Origin: Sodiomyces alkalinus F11
Lineage: Eukaryota; Ascomycota; Sordariomycetes; Glomerellales; Plectosphaerellaceae
Direction: 5' to 3'
NCBI RefSeq assembly: GCF_003711515.1
Contig: NW_021167086.1
Location: forward strand, 1,511,149 to 1,575,148
DNA length: 64,000 nucleotides
The notes below the pieces were generated by a model. That model had not been told where the DNA came from, made no database searches, and worked only from the letters and a program-made list of their open reading frames with translations. Below are positions 1 to 11,664 of this stretch, piece after piece (positions within the stretch are counted from its first letter, which is position 1; each line of letters opens with the position of its first letter). The translations under genes and the position numbers were made by a program.

Positions 1-642
1 TAATAAATAAGGATACCGATAATAAGAATATAAGTTTATACCTGCCTTTCGCTTAATAGCCTTTATACTAATTCTTCCGTATAGAATTATCGCTAGTTCT
101 AGGATATTTACGGCCGTTTTTAGGTCGCCCTTAGCTTAGCTAAGTTAGGTAAAAACGTTCCTACTCCCTTACCGTCCCCCGCTCCTACCGTCGCTATCGC
201 CCTTATTACCGCTTCTACTCCTATCGCCGTTCCCGCCGCCGCTCCCGCCGCCGCCCTGCCTACCGTTATTACCCCGCTATCCGCCGCCGCTTAGCCCCTT
301 ACTACCGAGTTTTAGGTAGGTATAGTATAAGCCCTTAACGATATCGCTACTTTTATACGTAGTATAGATAAGACGCTTAAGGAGGTATTATAAAAGTTAG
401 AGGATAAGAATAACGACGTTACTATAATATTTTAAGAGGTTCGTAACCTCTTTTACTCCGTGCGCCGCGTGTATAAGTATTATATAGCCATGACCCCCTT
501 AGCCGTTAGGGATAATCCGGGGGCTACTCCTAAGGCTACGCTCGCCTTAGCTCCTCCTTAGGAGGAGTTATAGGTAGGTGCCGCTAAGGACGGTATAGCC
601 TTATAAGAGGAGGAGCTAGAAAAGGGGGAAGTTATAGAGTAA
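1..642 (+). pseudogene. Antisense ORF in the 3' region of element A
   Basis: On the strand opposite to gag-pol, a frame reads from about position 30 to a TAA at 640-642 with only RIP-type stops. It has a Pro/Ala/Thr-rich stretch (about 150-300) and then a conserved block around 330-480 reading NDIATFIRSIDKTLKEVLQK, which looks helical. The same block recurs in copy B (about 37600-37730, minus), where it reads NDIAFSIRSIDKTLKDIS, and in copy C (about 29830-29960, minus). I recognise no domain and cannot assign a function. Conservation of frame across three independently RIP-mutated copies is the main argument that it was once protein coding. The 5' end lies beyond the window. Confidence 0.6.
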
Positions 643-3600
643 TAGGTTTTTAGGTTATTTTTACTGTTTTTCTATTACTTATAAATTAAGTAGGACGGGG
701 GTATATCCTTAATATAACTTCGCTCTTAGTTCTTATCCTCCTCGCCACTATATCGGCCTTCTTTCGCGTTTATATCTCCTTCGTATACTATTATAAAGGC
801 CTAGTATTTAACTATACCGGGCCGTATTTCTTCTTAAATTTGTTAAGCCTTTATATCTCCTATAGGCTTTTAAGTGATTCCTACGTTAATTCTACATAAC
901 CCTTTTATCGTATTAGTACTTCCCGGGCCTTACTACAACCTTGCTTTCGGGTACGGGCGTAGAGGACTTCTTTTACCACCTATTCCTCCTCCCTATCTAG
1001 CCCTTTATAGATAGGTAGTGGCTAAGGGTCTATTATCGTTTACCCTAGTAGGGGGTTATAGTCGGCTCGTTATAGGAGATCTATATAGAAATGGTTATAG
1101 ATCTATAAGGGGACGTTTAATTCTATAACGTAGGAGTTAATAACCTTTATAACTTTATATTTATAGTAAAGCTAGGTAAGTTTCTTTAAGGGCTATAGCG
1201 AGGAGTAGTTACCGATATCTAGCTATATAAGGTCATCTTTTTCGAACCTCTTAGTAGGGTAGCGCCGACGGTTTACTAACTCCTCCTAGCGTAGTTATAT
1301 AGCGGCTATTATAGCTTAGGCGAACTAGGTAGCTTTTTTAAGGCGACTTAGTAGCTTATACACGGAAGCCTTACGCTTATTAGTTAGTATAGTCTTATTA
1401 ACTTAAAGAGGATCTATATAGTACCCGTAGTATAGGAAAAGTAGGCTTAGTTAGAGTATTAAGTTTACCCGGTTATTTAAGGCTAGCTATATTACCGGTA
1501 ATAGCGTATTCTAGTCGTCTTAGGTGTAATAGGTATATACCCGTAAGTAGGCTTAGACTTCCTAGTTAATACGTTTAGGACCTTTATCCGTTTAAGGATA
1601 GTATACGGTGCTTAGTCGTTATGTAATACCCGTGAGTTTATAAAAGTATCGCTAAAAGTGGCTAGTCTAGTTTAATCCCCTATTACTAATAATAGACTTA
1701 GGTATTCTATAGAACCTATAGTAGTATAGTAAGAACCGTTTAGTATAGGCTTCGGTATCTATAGTATCTATCGCTTTAAGCGTTACCGATTTTAAGAGTT
1801 AGTCGGTGATTACTTATAGGTATCTATACTTACCCTCGCGGGTGGGTAATAAGTCTATTATAAAGTTTATCGCGATATCATAGAAGATTCGCTTTAATAT
1901 AAGGAGTAGGCGTAGTAATCCTCTTTTTATACCCCTTTATACGTGGCTAGCTTAGTATATATCGTAGTTCCGTATAAACCTTTTAATATCTTGATTTATA
2001 CCGAGCTAGAAGAATTAGCGGGCGATTAGGGTAATAGTATTATCCTTACCTAGGTGTCCGCCGACTACTAAGTCGTGAATCGCTTATATAAGACGGCCTT
2101 ATAGCGGGTAGTTAGCCCTATCTTCGCTATCCCCTAGCACTTATAGGCGGTTACGAAATATTAGCCGTCCTTGGTCGATTCTATACTTAGCGATCTATAT
2201 TTTAAGCTTTAGCTTAGGGGGAAAACTCTATTCTCCCGCTACTATTACGGTAAGGGTACCTTAATAACGCTTATCGGTGGCCCTGGCTTTATCTTATAAT
2301 CGCTATAGGTCGGGGTTTACTTCGAAGACTATAATTAGCTTTAGTAATGTTACTTTTACTAGGTATACTTAGGGGGAGATAGCTATATCGGGGATTATCT
2401 AGATATACCTCCCCTACTCTTAGATATCGGAAGTATCCTTAGGCGTGTCCTATTCTCGATATAAGAGCGCGTTAGCCGCGATATTATTAGCCCCTCGCCT
2501 ATACTCTAATACGAAGTTATACTAGGCGAGCTTAGTAGCTTAGCGACTTTAGCGCTCGGTTAGGGCCCTTTTTATTATAAAGTATCTAAGCGCTTTATAA
2601 TCGGAGTAAATCTAAAACCGGCCGCTGCCTATAAGCTCGGCTTTCTAAGCTTATAGGTAGTCTATAATTATTAGTATCTCCTTATCGTGAATCGGGTAGT
2701 TATAGTCGGCGGAGTTAAGTCGGCGTAAGTAGTATACAATAACGTACTTATATCCTTATTCGTCTTCCTATAAAAATACGCTATCTAGCGCGAACCCTAA
2801 ATAATCCGTTTCTAGCTAGGTCTTCTTTCCGGGTTACTATTATTAAAGGTAAGGCTTTTCCTAGAACCTCTGCTTTAGTTCCTTAAAGGCTGCCTTTTAT
2901 AAGGGGCCCTAGTAGAATAGGGCGTTTTTCTTTATTAGGGCCGTAAGTGGCGCCGTAATAGCTATAAAGTCGTGGATAAATATCCTATAGAAGTTAGCGA
3001 ACCCTAGGAAACTTTATACTTTAGTCGTAGAGACTAGCGCTTCCTATTCTATAATAGCCTTTAGTTTCTCGGGGTTATAAGATACCCCTTTTTCCGCCGT
3101 AACGATAAACCCTAAGTATTTAACTATATTAACGCTAAACTCGTACTTCTTCGGGTTAAGGTTTAGCCTAGCGTTTACGAGGGTACTAAGTACTCGCTAT
3201 ACCTTCTCCTTATAGTCCTTATTAGATCCGTTTAAGTAAACTAAGATATCGTCTATATACGCGGAGATAAAATCGTTAAGGAACTCCTATAGCGAGGAGT
3301 TAATATATCGTTAGAATATTATAGGCGCGCCGGTTAACCTAAAAGGGTATACTAGCTATTTAAATAGTCTAAACCCAGTACAGAATACGGTCTTATACTT
3401 ATACCCGGCTATTATTCGTATCTTATAGAAGGCGGCGACGATGTTTAATTTAGGAAACTATTTCGCTTTAGCTAGGTTATATAGGGTTTCTATAATTAGG
3501 GGGAGTGGGTAGCGATCTTACTAAGAAATCGTATTTAGGGCGTAGTAGTCGTAGTAAAATCGGAGGCCGCCTCCTAGCTTCCTTATAAATAGTATAGGCA

Positions 3601-5638
3601 TAGAGGTAGCCGAGCTACTCGCACGAATAAATCCTTTATTTATTAGATCCGTTAGTATCGTCTATAATATAAGGAGCTCTTCACGTGATATATTATAGAG
3701 TAGGCCCTATAGTAAGGTTTATTCGTTATTACTACTATCCTTTTATAAGTAGACCTTATAGTCGGCGCTAGGTCGGTATAGGAGTAGGCGTATAGAGTGC
3801 GAGGGCGTAAATAAGTCGCCGAACTCTTATATAATACTCTCGGGGATATATTCTCGCGGGTTTACTAGTTCCTTCGTGTTTAAGGCCTTTTCGATATCCT
3901 TTAGCGATAGAGCCTATAAATCCTTTTCCTATCTTTTTCCCTTCCGGTGCTATAGTTATCTATATAGCCCTACAAATACGGACCCCGTTATTAGTGCTAT
4001 AGTACGGATCTTTTATACTGCCTTCGGCTCCTTTTCGCCCTAGAGTCGGATATCGATATCGGCTACTCTATAGCGGAGCCTTTATTCTTTAGCATAGAGG
4101 ACTATATTATTATATTCTATCTATAAAAGCCTAAGGAAAAGGTCCTAGTCTAGACCTAGTATTATATACACGAAAACGCGCTCGGTATACCCTTATATAT
4201 TTAGCGTAAAGACTATAATACCGGCGTTACTAGCCGGTTTAGTCTTATCCGAGAAGCCTTTTAGTAGTTATGTCTTTTTATCGATTAACGGTAAGCGTAT
4301 TTTCTAAGTAAACGTCTTATTCACGGCGGTATAGTAGTTATAACCCGTATCTATAAAAGCGTTTATTAACCTACTACTATTAACTCTTACTTAGATTAAT
4401 ACTAACTCGCTTTATAGTAGCGGTTTAAACTCCTCCTACTCGTGTTACTCTCGCGCTATCGGCTCCGGTGCCCGATTTCGTATTAGAGCTATACTTTTTC
4501 CGAGTCTTCGGTATCCTCGGGAACGTTTTCGGGTTCCTCCTCTTAAGGGGATATTCGGGCTACCGTATCCTTCTTACTTTTATAGTACTATTAAACGTGG
4601 CCTTTCTTTTAGTAATTCTAATATATAATATTCGTGTAGCGGTTAGGTTTTTATTAGGTCCCCTTAGACTCGCGAACCTTATTAACCCTACTTATAGCGA
4701 TATCGCTATTAGCGTCCTTAGCTAGTTTACGGGCGATAGGAATTAGTCGGTACGACGTACTAATACCTTCCTATCTCTACGCGATCGTCTATACTTTATC
4801 GACCTACTCGGAGTAGGTATCGAGGAGGTTAGCTACTACTAGGCTATTATATAGCCCGTTATTTAGGGCGTTATCGAGGAATAATATCTTAATATAGTCT
4901 ACTTAGTCGTGGCCTCCTACTTAAGCTAGGCTCCTTTTAAAAGTTAGTAGGAAGCGCGCGAACGGCTAATTAGGTTTTTACTTTATCGCTTTAAGGGCGT
5001 TAGTGGCGCGACCTTATTCGTTACGGTCCTTATACGTGCGGTTAAGGTAGGCTATAAATTCCTCCGGGTTAAATTCACTATTCGTGCCTCCGTTACCGAA
5101 GAAGGTGCTAACTACCTGCTAAGGCTAGGTATCTAAGCACGTGTTCATTAAGTACTATACCTCCTTATTATTACGGAATAACGGCCTATCGAGTTTAAGT
5201 TTTAGTCGTATAGTCTAGGATTAGGCGGTGTATTCTATATATTTTCTACTGAATTTTACGGGAACGGCGACCTGCTATACCCGGTATAAGAGTATAGGTG
5301 CCGGCGGCGGTAGCGGAATAGGTATAGCAGTCTTTGCCTTTAATAGCCTAGATAAGGGTAAGGGCGTGACGACTAGGGTAGGTATCGGGTGTGTAGTAGG
5401 TACGAGGTGCGGGTTAAGTTAAGACCTTTTAAAGGCTACTTATAAGCTAGCGATTATATTATAAATAGGGGCGATATATATCCTTACCGCTTTTTATACG
5501 CGTTATAATACGCGTTTATTAATCTTATTATACGAGGTCCCTACGACTTACCCTTAGCCCCTTAGTAGGCTTGGGGCGAAGTGACCGGGACCTCCTTCTA
5601 TATAAGCGTTAAAGCTTATAGTCTTATAAGTTCGAATA

Positions 5639-5842
5639 TATAACAGCTTATTAAAAGTTATTTATGTATTAAGGCCGAAAATATAGATTATTCGAATTAA
5701 GGAAGGAAAGGAGGAAGGGAAAAGTCTAAGCGGTGTATAGACGGCTAAGTATATATAGAATCGTACGGGCGTCGCTAGGAGGTCCGTGCTTCTTAGTCCC
5801 GGCCACTGCCGGGAACTATTCCGCGGGCTATAGCCTATAATA
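5639..5842 (-). repeat. 5' LTR of element A (204 bp)
   Basis: Aligns end to end with the 204-bp LTRs at 31280-31483, 32166-32369 and 39027-39230. On the minus strand it starts TATTATAGGC (from TGTTATGGGC) and ends GCTGTTATA (from GCTGTTACA), the usual TG...CA termini after RIP. Confidence 0.9.
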
Positions 5843-6640
5843 ATAACCCTAGCGTGTTAGTATCCTATTAGGGTAGCCTTCTAATTAGTAATCTACCTAT
5901 CTATATCTATAGGAATAGTCTTTAACGGCTTAATAAGCTAATAATATTAACGTGGAGCCTTACGGCGTTAATCTATAGGCGTGGAAGCTACGTGCTTATA
6001 AAGGGTAGTAATCCACGCCCTTATATTATTCGCTTAATCTTCTTATAACGCTCTAAGAAGGTCGCTAAGAGGGATATAGATTATAGCTAGGATATAGGAG
6101 CGTAGGGTATTAAGTTCTTATTCCTGATTATCGTAGTCGGCCTTTTCTTCGCGATATACGCGGCGGCTTTGAAGGTAATAAACCCTACCTTAATCTAAGA
6201 GGTCGTTAATTAACTAAGGCTTAACGCCCTTTTCGGCTTCGTACTTACGTATATTAGGAGGCGTAGGCTTAGGTAGTAAGGAGGCTTCTGCTTCGTTATT
6301 ATCCAGTTAAGAATTAAGGTAATTATTCTAAAGAGAGGAGAACTTCCCGCAGATACTATATTCCTATATAATCCAGTCTTTCTAGGTGGTTAGGGTTAGG
6401 ATTTATTAATCGCAGTGAATATTAGAGGATATCTTCTATTACTTAAGCGAAGAGGTTAATTAAAGAAGAGGTGCTTATAACGTAGTTGCTTTTATAATAG
6501 AAGGGTAAGAAAGATAGCTTAAAGGTATAGAAGATATTAAATAGCTTTAAGCGTTATAAACCGGGCTTATAACTATCGCACGTTAAAATACACTCTTCTG
6601 ACTTTTCTGACTTCGGGGAAATCTTCGCGTGTATGTATTA
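5843..6640. other. RIP-mutated DNA without a recognised gene
   Basis: About 800 bp between the LTR of element A and the gene island. It has the same CpA-depleted, TpA-rich composition as the transposons, so it was probably repeated DNA when mutated. I followed both strands and found no motif I can name. Confidence 0.6.
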
Positions 6641-6943
6641 TATTAAGTTATAACGTGTACGTGACCGTTTGCCCTATTTTTATAAGGGGCGGTACTCCTC
6701 CGGAAATACTACTCTATTTGGATCCTATCCAGTATTTTACCGTGGGTCCACCCTTGTCATTTCCACCCCCGAGGCCTGTGCCCACCCCCGAGGCTCGTGC
6801 CAATGCGACACATCTGACAACAGATAATGTGGATTCCGAATTCTCAACATCATCCGCATTTAAAAGCTCCTAGCTAGCTACTATCTTACACGACATTTGC
6901 ACGAGCTGGTCCGACTAGGTCATCTTGCAATCCCCGAGAAATC
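6641..6943 (+). other. 5' flank of prp46; left border of the gene island
   Basis: Composition changes within about 100 bp from RIP-type to ordinary: CA and TG dinucleotides become frequent after about 6740. It must hold the prp46 promoter and 5' UTR, but I see no clear TATA box or other named element. A 72-codon open frame at 6655-6873 starts inside the transition zone and has no support. Confidence 0.5.
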
Positions 6944-8476
6944 ATGTCTGAAACTGTCAAGCCCGAGCGACCACCAGGTCCCTGCTTGGGGTCTCTCCTG
7001 GAAGAAAATTTGCGAACAGCACAGTCAATATTCTGCTCAGGGGATGCGCCATTAGCCAAACGGACGACCGACACAGTACACAATCAGTCACTCGATGATA
7101 ACCAGGATACCGATCATCGTTACCTTCTTGAATATGCCAGCGTCCGAACCCTCCCTGAATCCATCGCGGCCAGACTTCCTCCAATGGGCGAAGCGCGGGC
7201 TCCAACTGCACTGCAAAGAACACCGTCGCAGGCCCGACGACAAAAAACAGTCAAACTTCTAGAAGGTCCCGCCGCTGCTTCTCCTACAACCGCAGGTTCT
7301 CACTTCTCCGACACACTTGTGCGCCCCTTCGGGAACGTCGACCCTGTCTCGCAGACGTCCGTTGCAACATCCAGTAGGCCGCAATGGCATCCGCCCTGGA
7401 AACTGATGAGAGTCATCTCCGGCCATCTAGGCTGGGTTAGGTGCCTTGCGGTGGAACCAGGAAACAAATGGTTCGCTAGCGGAGCGGGAGATCGCACCAT
7501 CAAGATCTGGGACTTGGCCACAGGGTCCCTGCGGCTAACACTAACCGGCCACATATCTACAGTCCGTGGTCTTGCTGTTAGTCCTCGCCACCCATACATA
7601 TTCTCCTGTGGGGAGGATAAGATGGTCAAGTGCTGGGATCTTGAGACAAACAAGGTGATCCGCCATTACCATGGTCACCTGAGTGGCGTGTACACGCTTT
7701 CCCTCCACCCTACTCTTGACGTGCTGGTCACGGGTGGGCGTGACGGCGTAGCCCGGGTCTGGGATATGCGCACTAGGAGCAACATCCACGTACTATCAGG
7801 CCATACGGCAACTGTATCGGATGTAAAATGCCAGGAAGTTGACCCCCAAGTTGTCACCGCCTCCCTCGATTCCACCGTGAGGCTCTGGGACTTGGCTGCG
7901 GGTAAGACTATGGGTGTCTTGACCCATCACAAGAAAGGGGTGAGGGCTCTGGCTATACACCCGAATGAGTTCACATTCGCAACCGGCAGTACAGGGAGCA
8001 TCAAGCAGTGGAAGTGTCCTGAAGGTGCCTTCATGCAAAACTTCGAGGGCCATAACGCCATCATCAATACTCTGAGCGTCAACCAGGAAAATGTCTTCTT
8101 TTCGGGCGGTTAGTGTATATTGCGATCCTTTCCCCACACTCGAGCTCTTCTAACTCTGGTCGGCTAGGGGACAATGGCTCTATGAGCTTCTGGGATTGGA
8201 AAACCGGGTACCGGTTCCAGTCTGTCGACACCACAGCGCAACCGGGCTCGCTTGATGCCGAGGCCGGGATAATGAGCTCGACCTTCGACCGTTCCGGACT
8301 GCGGTTGATTTGTGGCGAGGCGGATAAGACAAGTCAGTTTACCCCTTCTATTCACGGAAATATTATTACTCACTGTCAAATCGGGTACAGTAAAAATCTG
8401 GAAACCAGACGAACAAGCTACACCAGAGACGCATCCTTTGACATGGCAACCCTCTCTAACAAGACGAAGATTTTGA
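6944..8476 (+). CDS. prp46: Pre-mRNA-splicing factor Prp46 (PRL1/PLRG1 family WD40 protein), spliced
   Basis: Three exons: 6944-8108, 8168-8332 and 8391-8476, giving 471 aa. The introns are 8109-8167 (GTTAGT...CTAAC...CTAG, 59 bp) and 8333-8390 (GTCAGT...TACAG, 58 bp). Both splices are phase 1 and join [13 protein letters not shown] and [21 protein letters not shown], which match the family closely. The first 150 residues are Pro/Ser-rich and probably disordered. Seven WD40 repeats follow from about residue 153, with blades ending IKIWD, VKCWD, ARVWD, VRLWD, IKQWK, MSFWDW and IKIWKP. The protein ends in the family-typical ...SLTRRRF. Prp46/PLRG1 is a subunit of the Prp19/CDC5L (NTC) complex that activates the spliceosome in the nucleus. 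The ATG at 6944 is the first in frame and the length fits the family. The gene converges on ORC1 with 137 bp between stops and shows no RIP damage. Confidence 0.95.
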
Positions 8477-8613
8477 AATGGACGGTCCATGTTGTCATTA
8501 CGGCACAGGAAGGTGGGTTGTCGGACCTCAAGCGGCGGACGAAAATCCGCTCTTTCCGACTTTTGGGCTGGACAAAGGAGGTTCGGTCCACTGGAGGCTG
8601 TTGGTATGGAATT

Positions 8614-10964
8614 CTAGATTACAATGCCCAACGCATTCATATCTGCGTCGTCTCGGAAGGCCATCCTAATATCCTCTTCTCCTACTGCCAGCCGCACCTT
8701 CCCTGGTCTTTCGGCCACTTGCGCCTCTAGGACTATGATTCCAGCGCTGGCCAAGTCAATAGCACAAGACTGGAGGCCCATGTCCTCCGCTACTGCGAGA
8801 TCGGCGCTGGGGCGGTTATGGATAAGAAGCGGCGTGGGGCCTTTCATGGAGTCGTGTATGGTGATGCCCGGAGGTCCAAGCCCCGGCTTGATCATTCGCT
8901 CTGCTCCACTTACTACATCCGCAAAGGTTGCTTCTCCCGTCCCATTCCTTTGCATCTTGAGGAGAAGCGCCGCAAGTAGCACTCTGTGGCTCAGCGGTAG
9001 AGTCCGCAGGTACTGCTGGATGGGGTTGGATGTGGCCTCAAAGATCGCGCGTTTAATGGTTGCGATGGTCACTCGATTGTATCCGTTTTCGCGGCTTCGA
9101 ATTTCCTGGCTGTCCAGCTGACGTCTTTTGTGGCTGGGTGTGGACATTTCGGCTTCGAAGCGCGCCTCGGCGAGTTCGACGGCTCTCCTACAAATATCGA
9201 GCGCCCTTCTGGCATCACCGCTGACGGCGGCGACCTTTCGGCTGGCGAACTGTGTGGCGTCAGGCTCCACGACATTGCCCGGAATGCCGTCTAGCCTTGA
9301 TTCTATGATCTTCATCAATTGCTCGTGGGTGTATCCCGGAAACGTTATTCTTGTAAGGCCTAAGCGCTAGTTAGTACCAGTGTTGAACCAATTCTCGTCT
9401 TGAGAGCCAGACGTTTTCGCGAGCGAACACAACCCACCTAGGCGACTACTGATCTTATTACTCAATGTCCTTTCCGGAAGATCCATAGTATTAGCAACAG
9501 CAAGCACGATGAGTCTGCTGTGTGGGAGAGCTGGCCAATTGAAGAAGTTGTACATGACACTCTGGTTCCTCGTTACAAGTTGGTCCAGTTCATCCATCAA
9601 TACCACGCATGGTATACGTCGTGGAGTTGGGTGGCTGAACTCTCGCTCGAGGAGATCCAGTGCCTGAACAGGGCTGACGCGCTCGGCTTTGAGAGCTTCC
9701 CACAGGAGACTATACGCCTGTTGGGGTTCTGCTATTTTCATGCCGTTAATCTCGACAAATATGAAATCATCCAACTCGTCAGACAAAACGCACCGTTCGA
9801 GCTGCGCGATTGCCTCTCGAACAGTAGCCGTCTTGCCCGTTCCAGGAGTTCCGGCTATGTAGATGCAGCTGCCTGTACCCTCTGCAATTGCAGCCTCGAG
9901 GTGAGAGTAAACGGACGAGAATTCCTGCTCACGACAAGGTAGGCTTGAAGGCACGGCCGCAACATGGAGGCGAGAGCAAGCCAGCTGGAACGGTGAGAAC
10001 TCGTTCTGTGTCAGTCTCCGGGTAGCCAAGGGAGTGAACGCAAGAGGGTTTTTGACAAGGATACTGCAGCAACTATGAGCAATTTACCGGGCACGGTTTG
10101 TCACAGGAACGTAGAAAACGTACCGCTTGCGCGAAGATGGCGTGGTGATCGTCCGAGATTTAGATTTCGGTGTTGATATTCTTGTGCTTGAGTTTCTCGG
10201 CGTTGAGCTTTCAATGTTAGACCCGTCCTCTTCAAACGCAGACTCGGCATCAGGAGAAAGTTTCCTCGATGAGGGGCGTGTCCGGGTTGACTTCGTATTA
10301 GACTTCACAAAGTCAATTAACCGAGAAAGATCATCCTCTGACCCCTTATACAGTTCCTCCCAAACAAACTCGTCCGTATACGTAGCCGTCCTCGTGTTGC
10401 ATCCGCGACGACAGACGAAAACCTTGGAGAAGCGCGGCGCTTTCCCGGTAGGGTAACTTTCCGCGAAGACTTCTGGAGACATGACAGTGGCCTTGCCGTT
10501 GATTGCCGCAAGTGGATTGACATCCCACGAGGGTGTGATGTAGAGTTCATTCTGTATGGTAAGCAATACCATCATTGCGGATATGCCCGGCCAGGTATAA
10601 AACCTACCAGCAGGGAATCGGTTCGTTTTCTATACTTGTTGCGAATTTCTGGTTCGGTTGAAAACCACATGAATTCTGCGGCCTTCTGGCCATCGTCATC
10701 TTCAAGAAACTGGCAAATAATAGCGACCCAAGCTTCGTGAGAGCCCTCTGCCTTTAATAGAACACAGTCGCCAATGAAGCAGCGGAACCTGCCGAACTGA
10801 GCGCCAATGATCTTATTGCCTCTTGAACTCGGTGCGTCCTTCGTGTCATATATCCATTCCCAAGGAACATCCAGAGTGCCGAGCTCGTCATCGGAGTCAT
10901 CCCTCCAAACCCCAAGCCGTCGCCGGCGACGCCGCATTGACGAATTGAGTGACCGTGGACGCAT
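8614..10964 (-). CDS. orc1: Origin recognition complex subunit 1 (ORC1), spliced
   Basis: Four exons on the minus strand: 10964-10608, 10551-10124, 10063-9438 and 9359-8614. They total 2157 nt (718 aa). Introns are 10607-10552 (GTAGGT...ACAG, 56 bp, phase 0), 10123-10064 (GTACGT...GCAG, 60 bp, phase 2) and 9437-9360 (GTGGGT...TACTAAC...TTAG, 78 bp, phase 1). Every splice keeps the frame and rejoins family motifs such as [18 protein letters not shown] domain lies in about residues 45-170 ([33 protein letters not shown]), then a Ser/Thr-rich linker. The AAA+ domain has Walker A GTPGTGKT (about 333-340), Walker B DELD (about 419-422), sensor 1 Asn (about 453) and the SSRLG motif (about 467-471). 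An AAA lid and winged-helix C-terminus follow. ORC1 binds replication origins and loads MCM helicase with Cdc6. The frame is open upstream to a TGA, so ATG 10964 is the first in-frame start; 10937 is an alternative, and an extra 5' exon cannot be excluded. Confidence 0.94.
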
Positions 10965-11193
10965 CTTATCTGGGCAGTTTGTATATCTGGTGGATAAAGG
11001 CAACGGCTGTCAATATGGCCAGGATGTATAGATTAGTACTGGTGAAACCAGCTTCGGGTTGTCGTCAATATCGTAAGGACGGAATTCGTTCCTTGTGGTA
11101 TAGGCGAATGGCAGGAGGATAACTCCCCACGTAAACTCATGTTCTGAGAGAAAGGCCCCCCAGGGTTAGGGAGCTTGGACGTTCTACTCCTTA
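10965..11193 (-). other. ORC1 5' flank, compressed between gene and transposon
   Basis: Only 229 bp separate the ORC1 start from the LTR of element F, so any core promoter must lie here or inside the LTR. Composition is normal, with no RIP. I see no named promoter element. Positions 11189-11193 are the CCTTA target-site duplication of F. Confidence 0.5.
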
Positions 11194-11386
11194 TGTCAGA
11201 TGCCTACAGCCACCTTATCGGGGTGTGACTTGCGCCATTTCTGTAGACGGATGGGGTACTTCCGACCGATGTATCCACATCAATTTCCCCTCCTTTTACT
11301 TTATAGTTAGATATTTCCGCAGAGTATCTTTTACTCTTCTTCAATGCACACACACATCTTTTGCGTACCTTATTTATGTGCTAACA
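11194..11386 (+). repeat. 5' LTR of element F (193 bp)
   Basis: Matches 13969-14161 over its full length. It keeps more TG/CA dinucleotides than the 3' LTR, for example GATGCC versus GATACC and GGATGGGG versus GGATAGGG. Confidence 0.93.
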
Positions 11387-11401
11387 GTTATAAGCCCGGC
11401 G
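11387..11401 (+). other. Primer-binding site of element F (initiator tRNA-Met half-tRNA type)
   Basis: GTTATAAGCCCGG directly follows the LTR. With the RIP change reversed (GTTATGAGCCC) it is complementary to GGGCTCATAAC of the eukaryotic initiator tRNA-Met anticodon stem-loop. That is the half-tRNA primer used by Drosophila copia and yeast Ty5. The same motif follows the LTRs at 14355 and 21371. Confidence 0.75.
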
Positions 11402-11664
11402 TTCTAATAAACGAAGCTATTCCGAGAGATCCTACAGCTTTAAGATAATCAATAGCTTTAATTCTATAGCGGTTAGTTTAGTATTATTAGCTACGTCCGC
11501 CTGCTTTTCAATTAAACGAATAAGCAATTAATTGCTTAATCGCTCCTTTTTAATCGATCAAGCACTTAATCGCTTAATCGCTCTATTTAATCATTCCTTT
11601 TAATCGTCCCGTTCCCTCGTAGTCGGTTCCGATAGTTTATTTCCCTATAGTCCTAGTCAGTTAG

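Larger units (their letters stand above)
1..5842 (-). mobile_element. Element A: Ty3/gypsy LTR retrotransposon, RIP-mutated, truncated by window edge
   Basis: Read on the minus strand this is the same family as element B (32166-39230) and fragment C. The order is LTR (5639-5842), gag (about 5440-4520), protease, reverse transcriptase (about 3650-3060), RNase H (about 2800-2540) and integrase (about 1960-1500), followed by a long 3' region that runs off the window at position 1. The 3' LTR lies outside. The RT stretch around 3050-3110 reads KYLGFI(V)TAEKG on the minus strand, a typical gypsy RT palm-to-thumb motif. Dozens of TAA/TAG codons replace expected CAA/CAG/TGG codons, so nothing is translatable. 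CpA/TpG are almost absent and TpA is abundant, the signature of RIP. Confidence 0.9.

Noticed and set aside
4468..4725. 85-codon hydrophobic frame that looks like a membrane protein
   Set aside because: It lies antisense to gag of element A. Its hydrophobic look comes from TA-rich RIP composition, and it is not conserved in copy B.
6655..6873. 72-codon open frame upstream of prp46
   Set aside because: It spans the RIP-to-normal composition border and has no recognisable domain. It more likely lies in the promoter or 5' UTR.
8624..9370. Plus-strand frames of 165 and 80 codons
   Set aside because: Shadows of the ORC1 C-terminal exon; no homology or start context.
9520..9942. 140-codon plus-strand frame
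   Set aside because: It is the antisense shadow of the ORC1 AAA+ exon.
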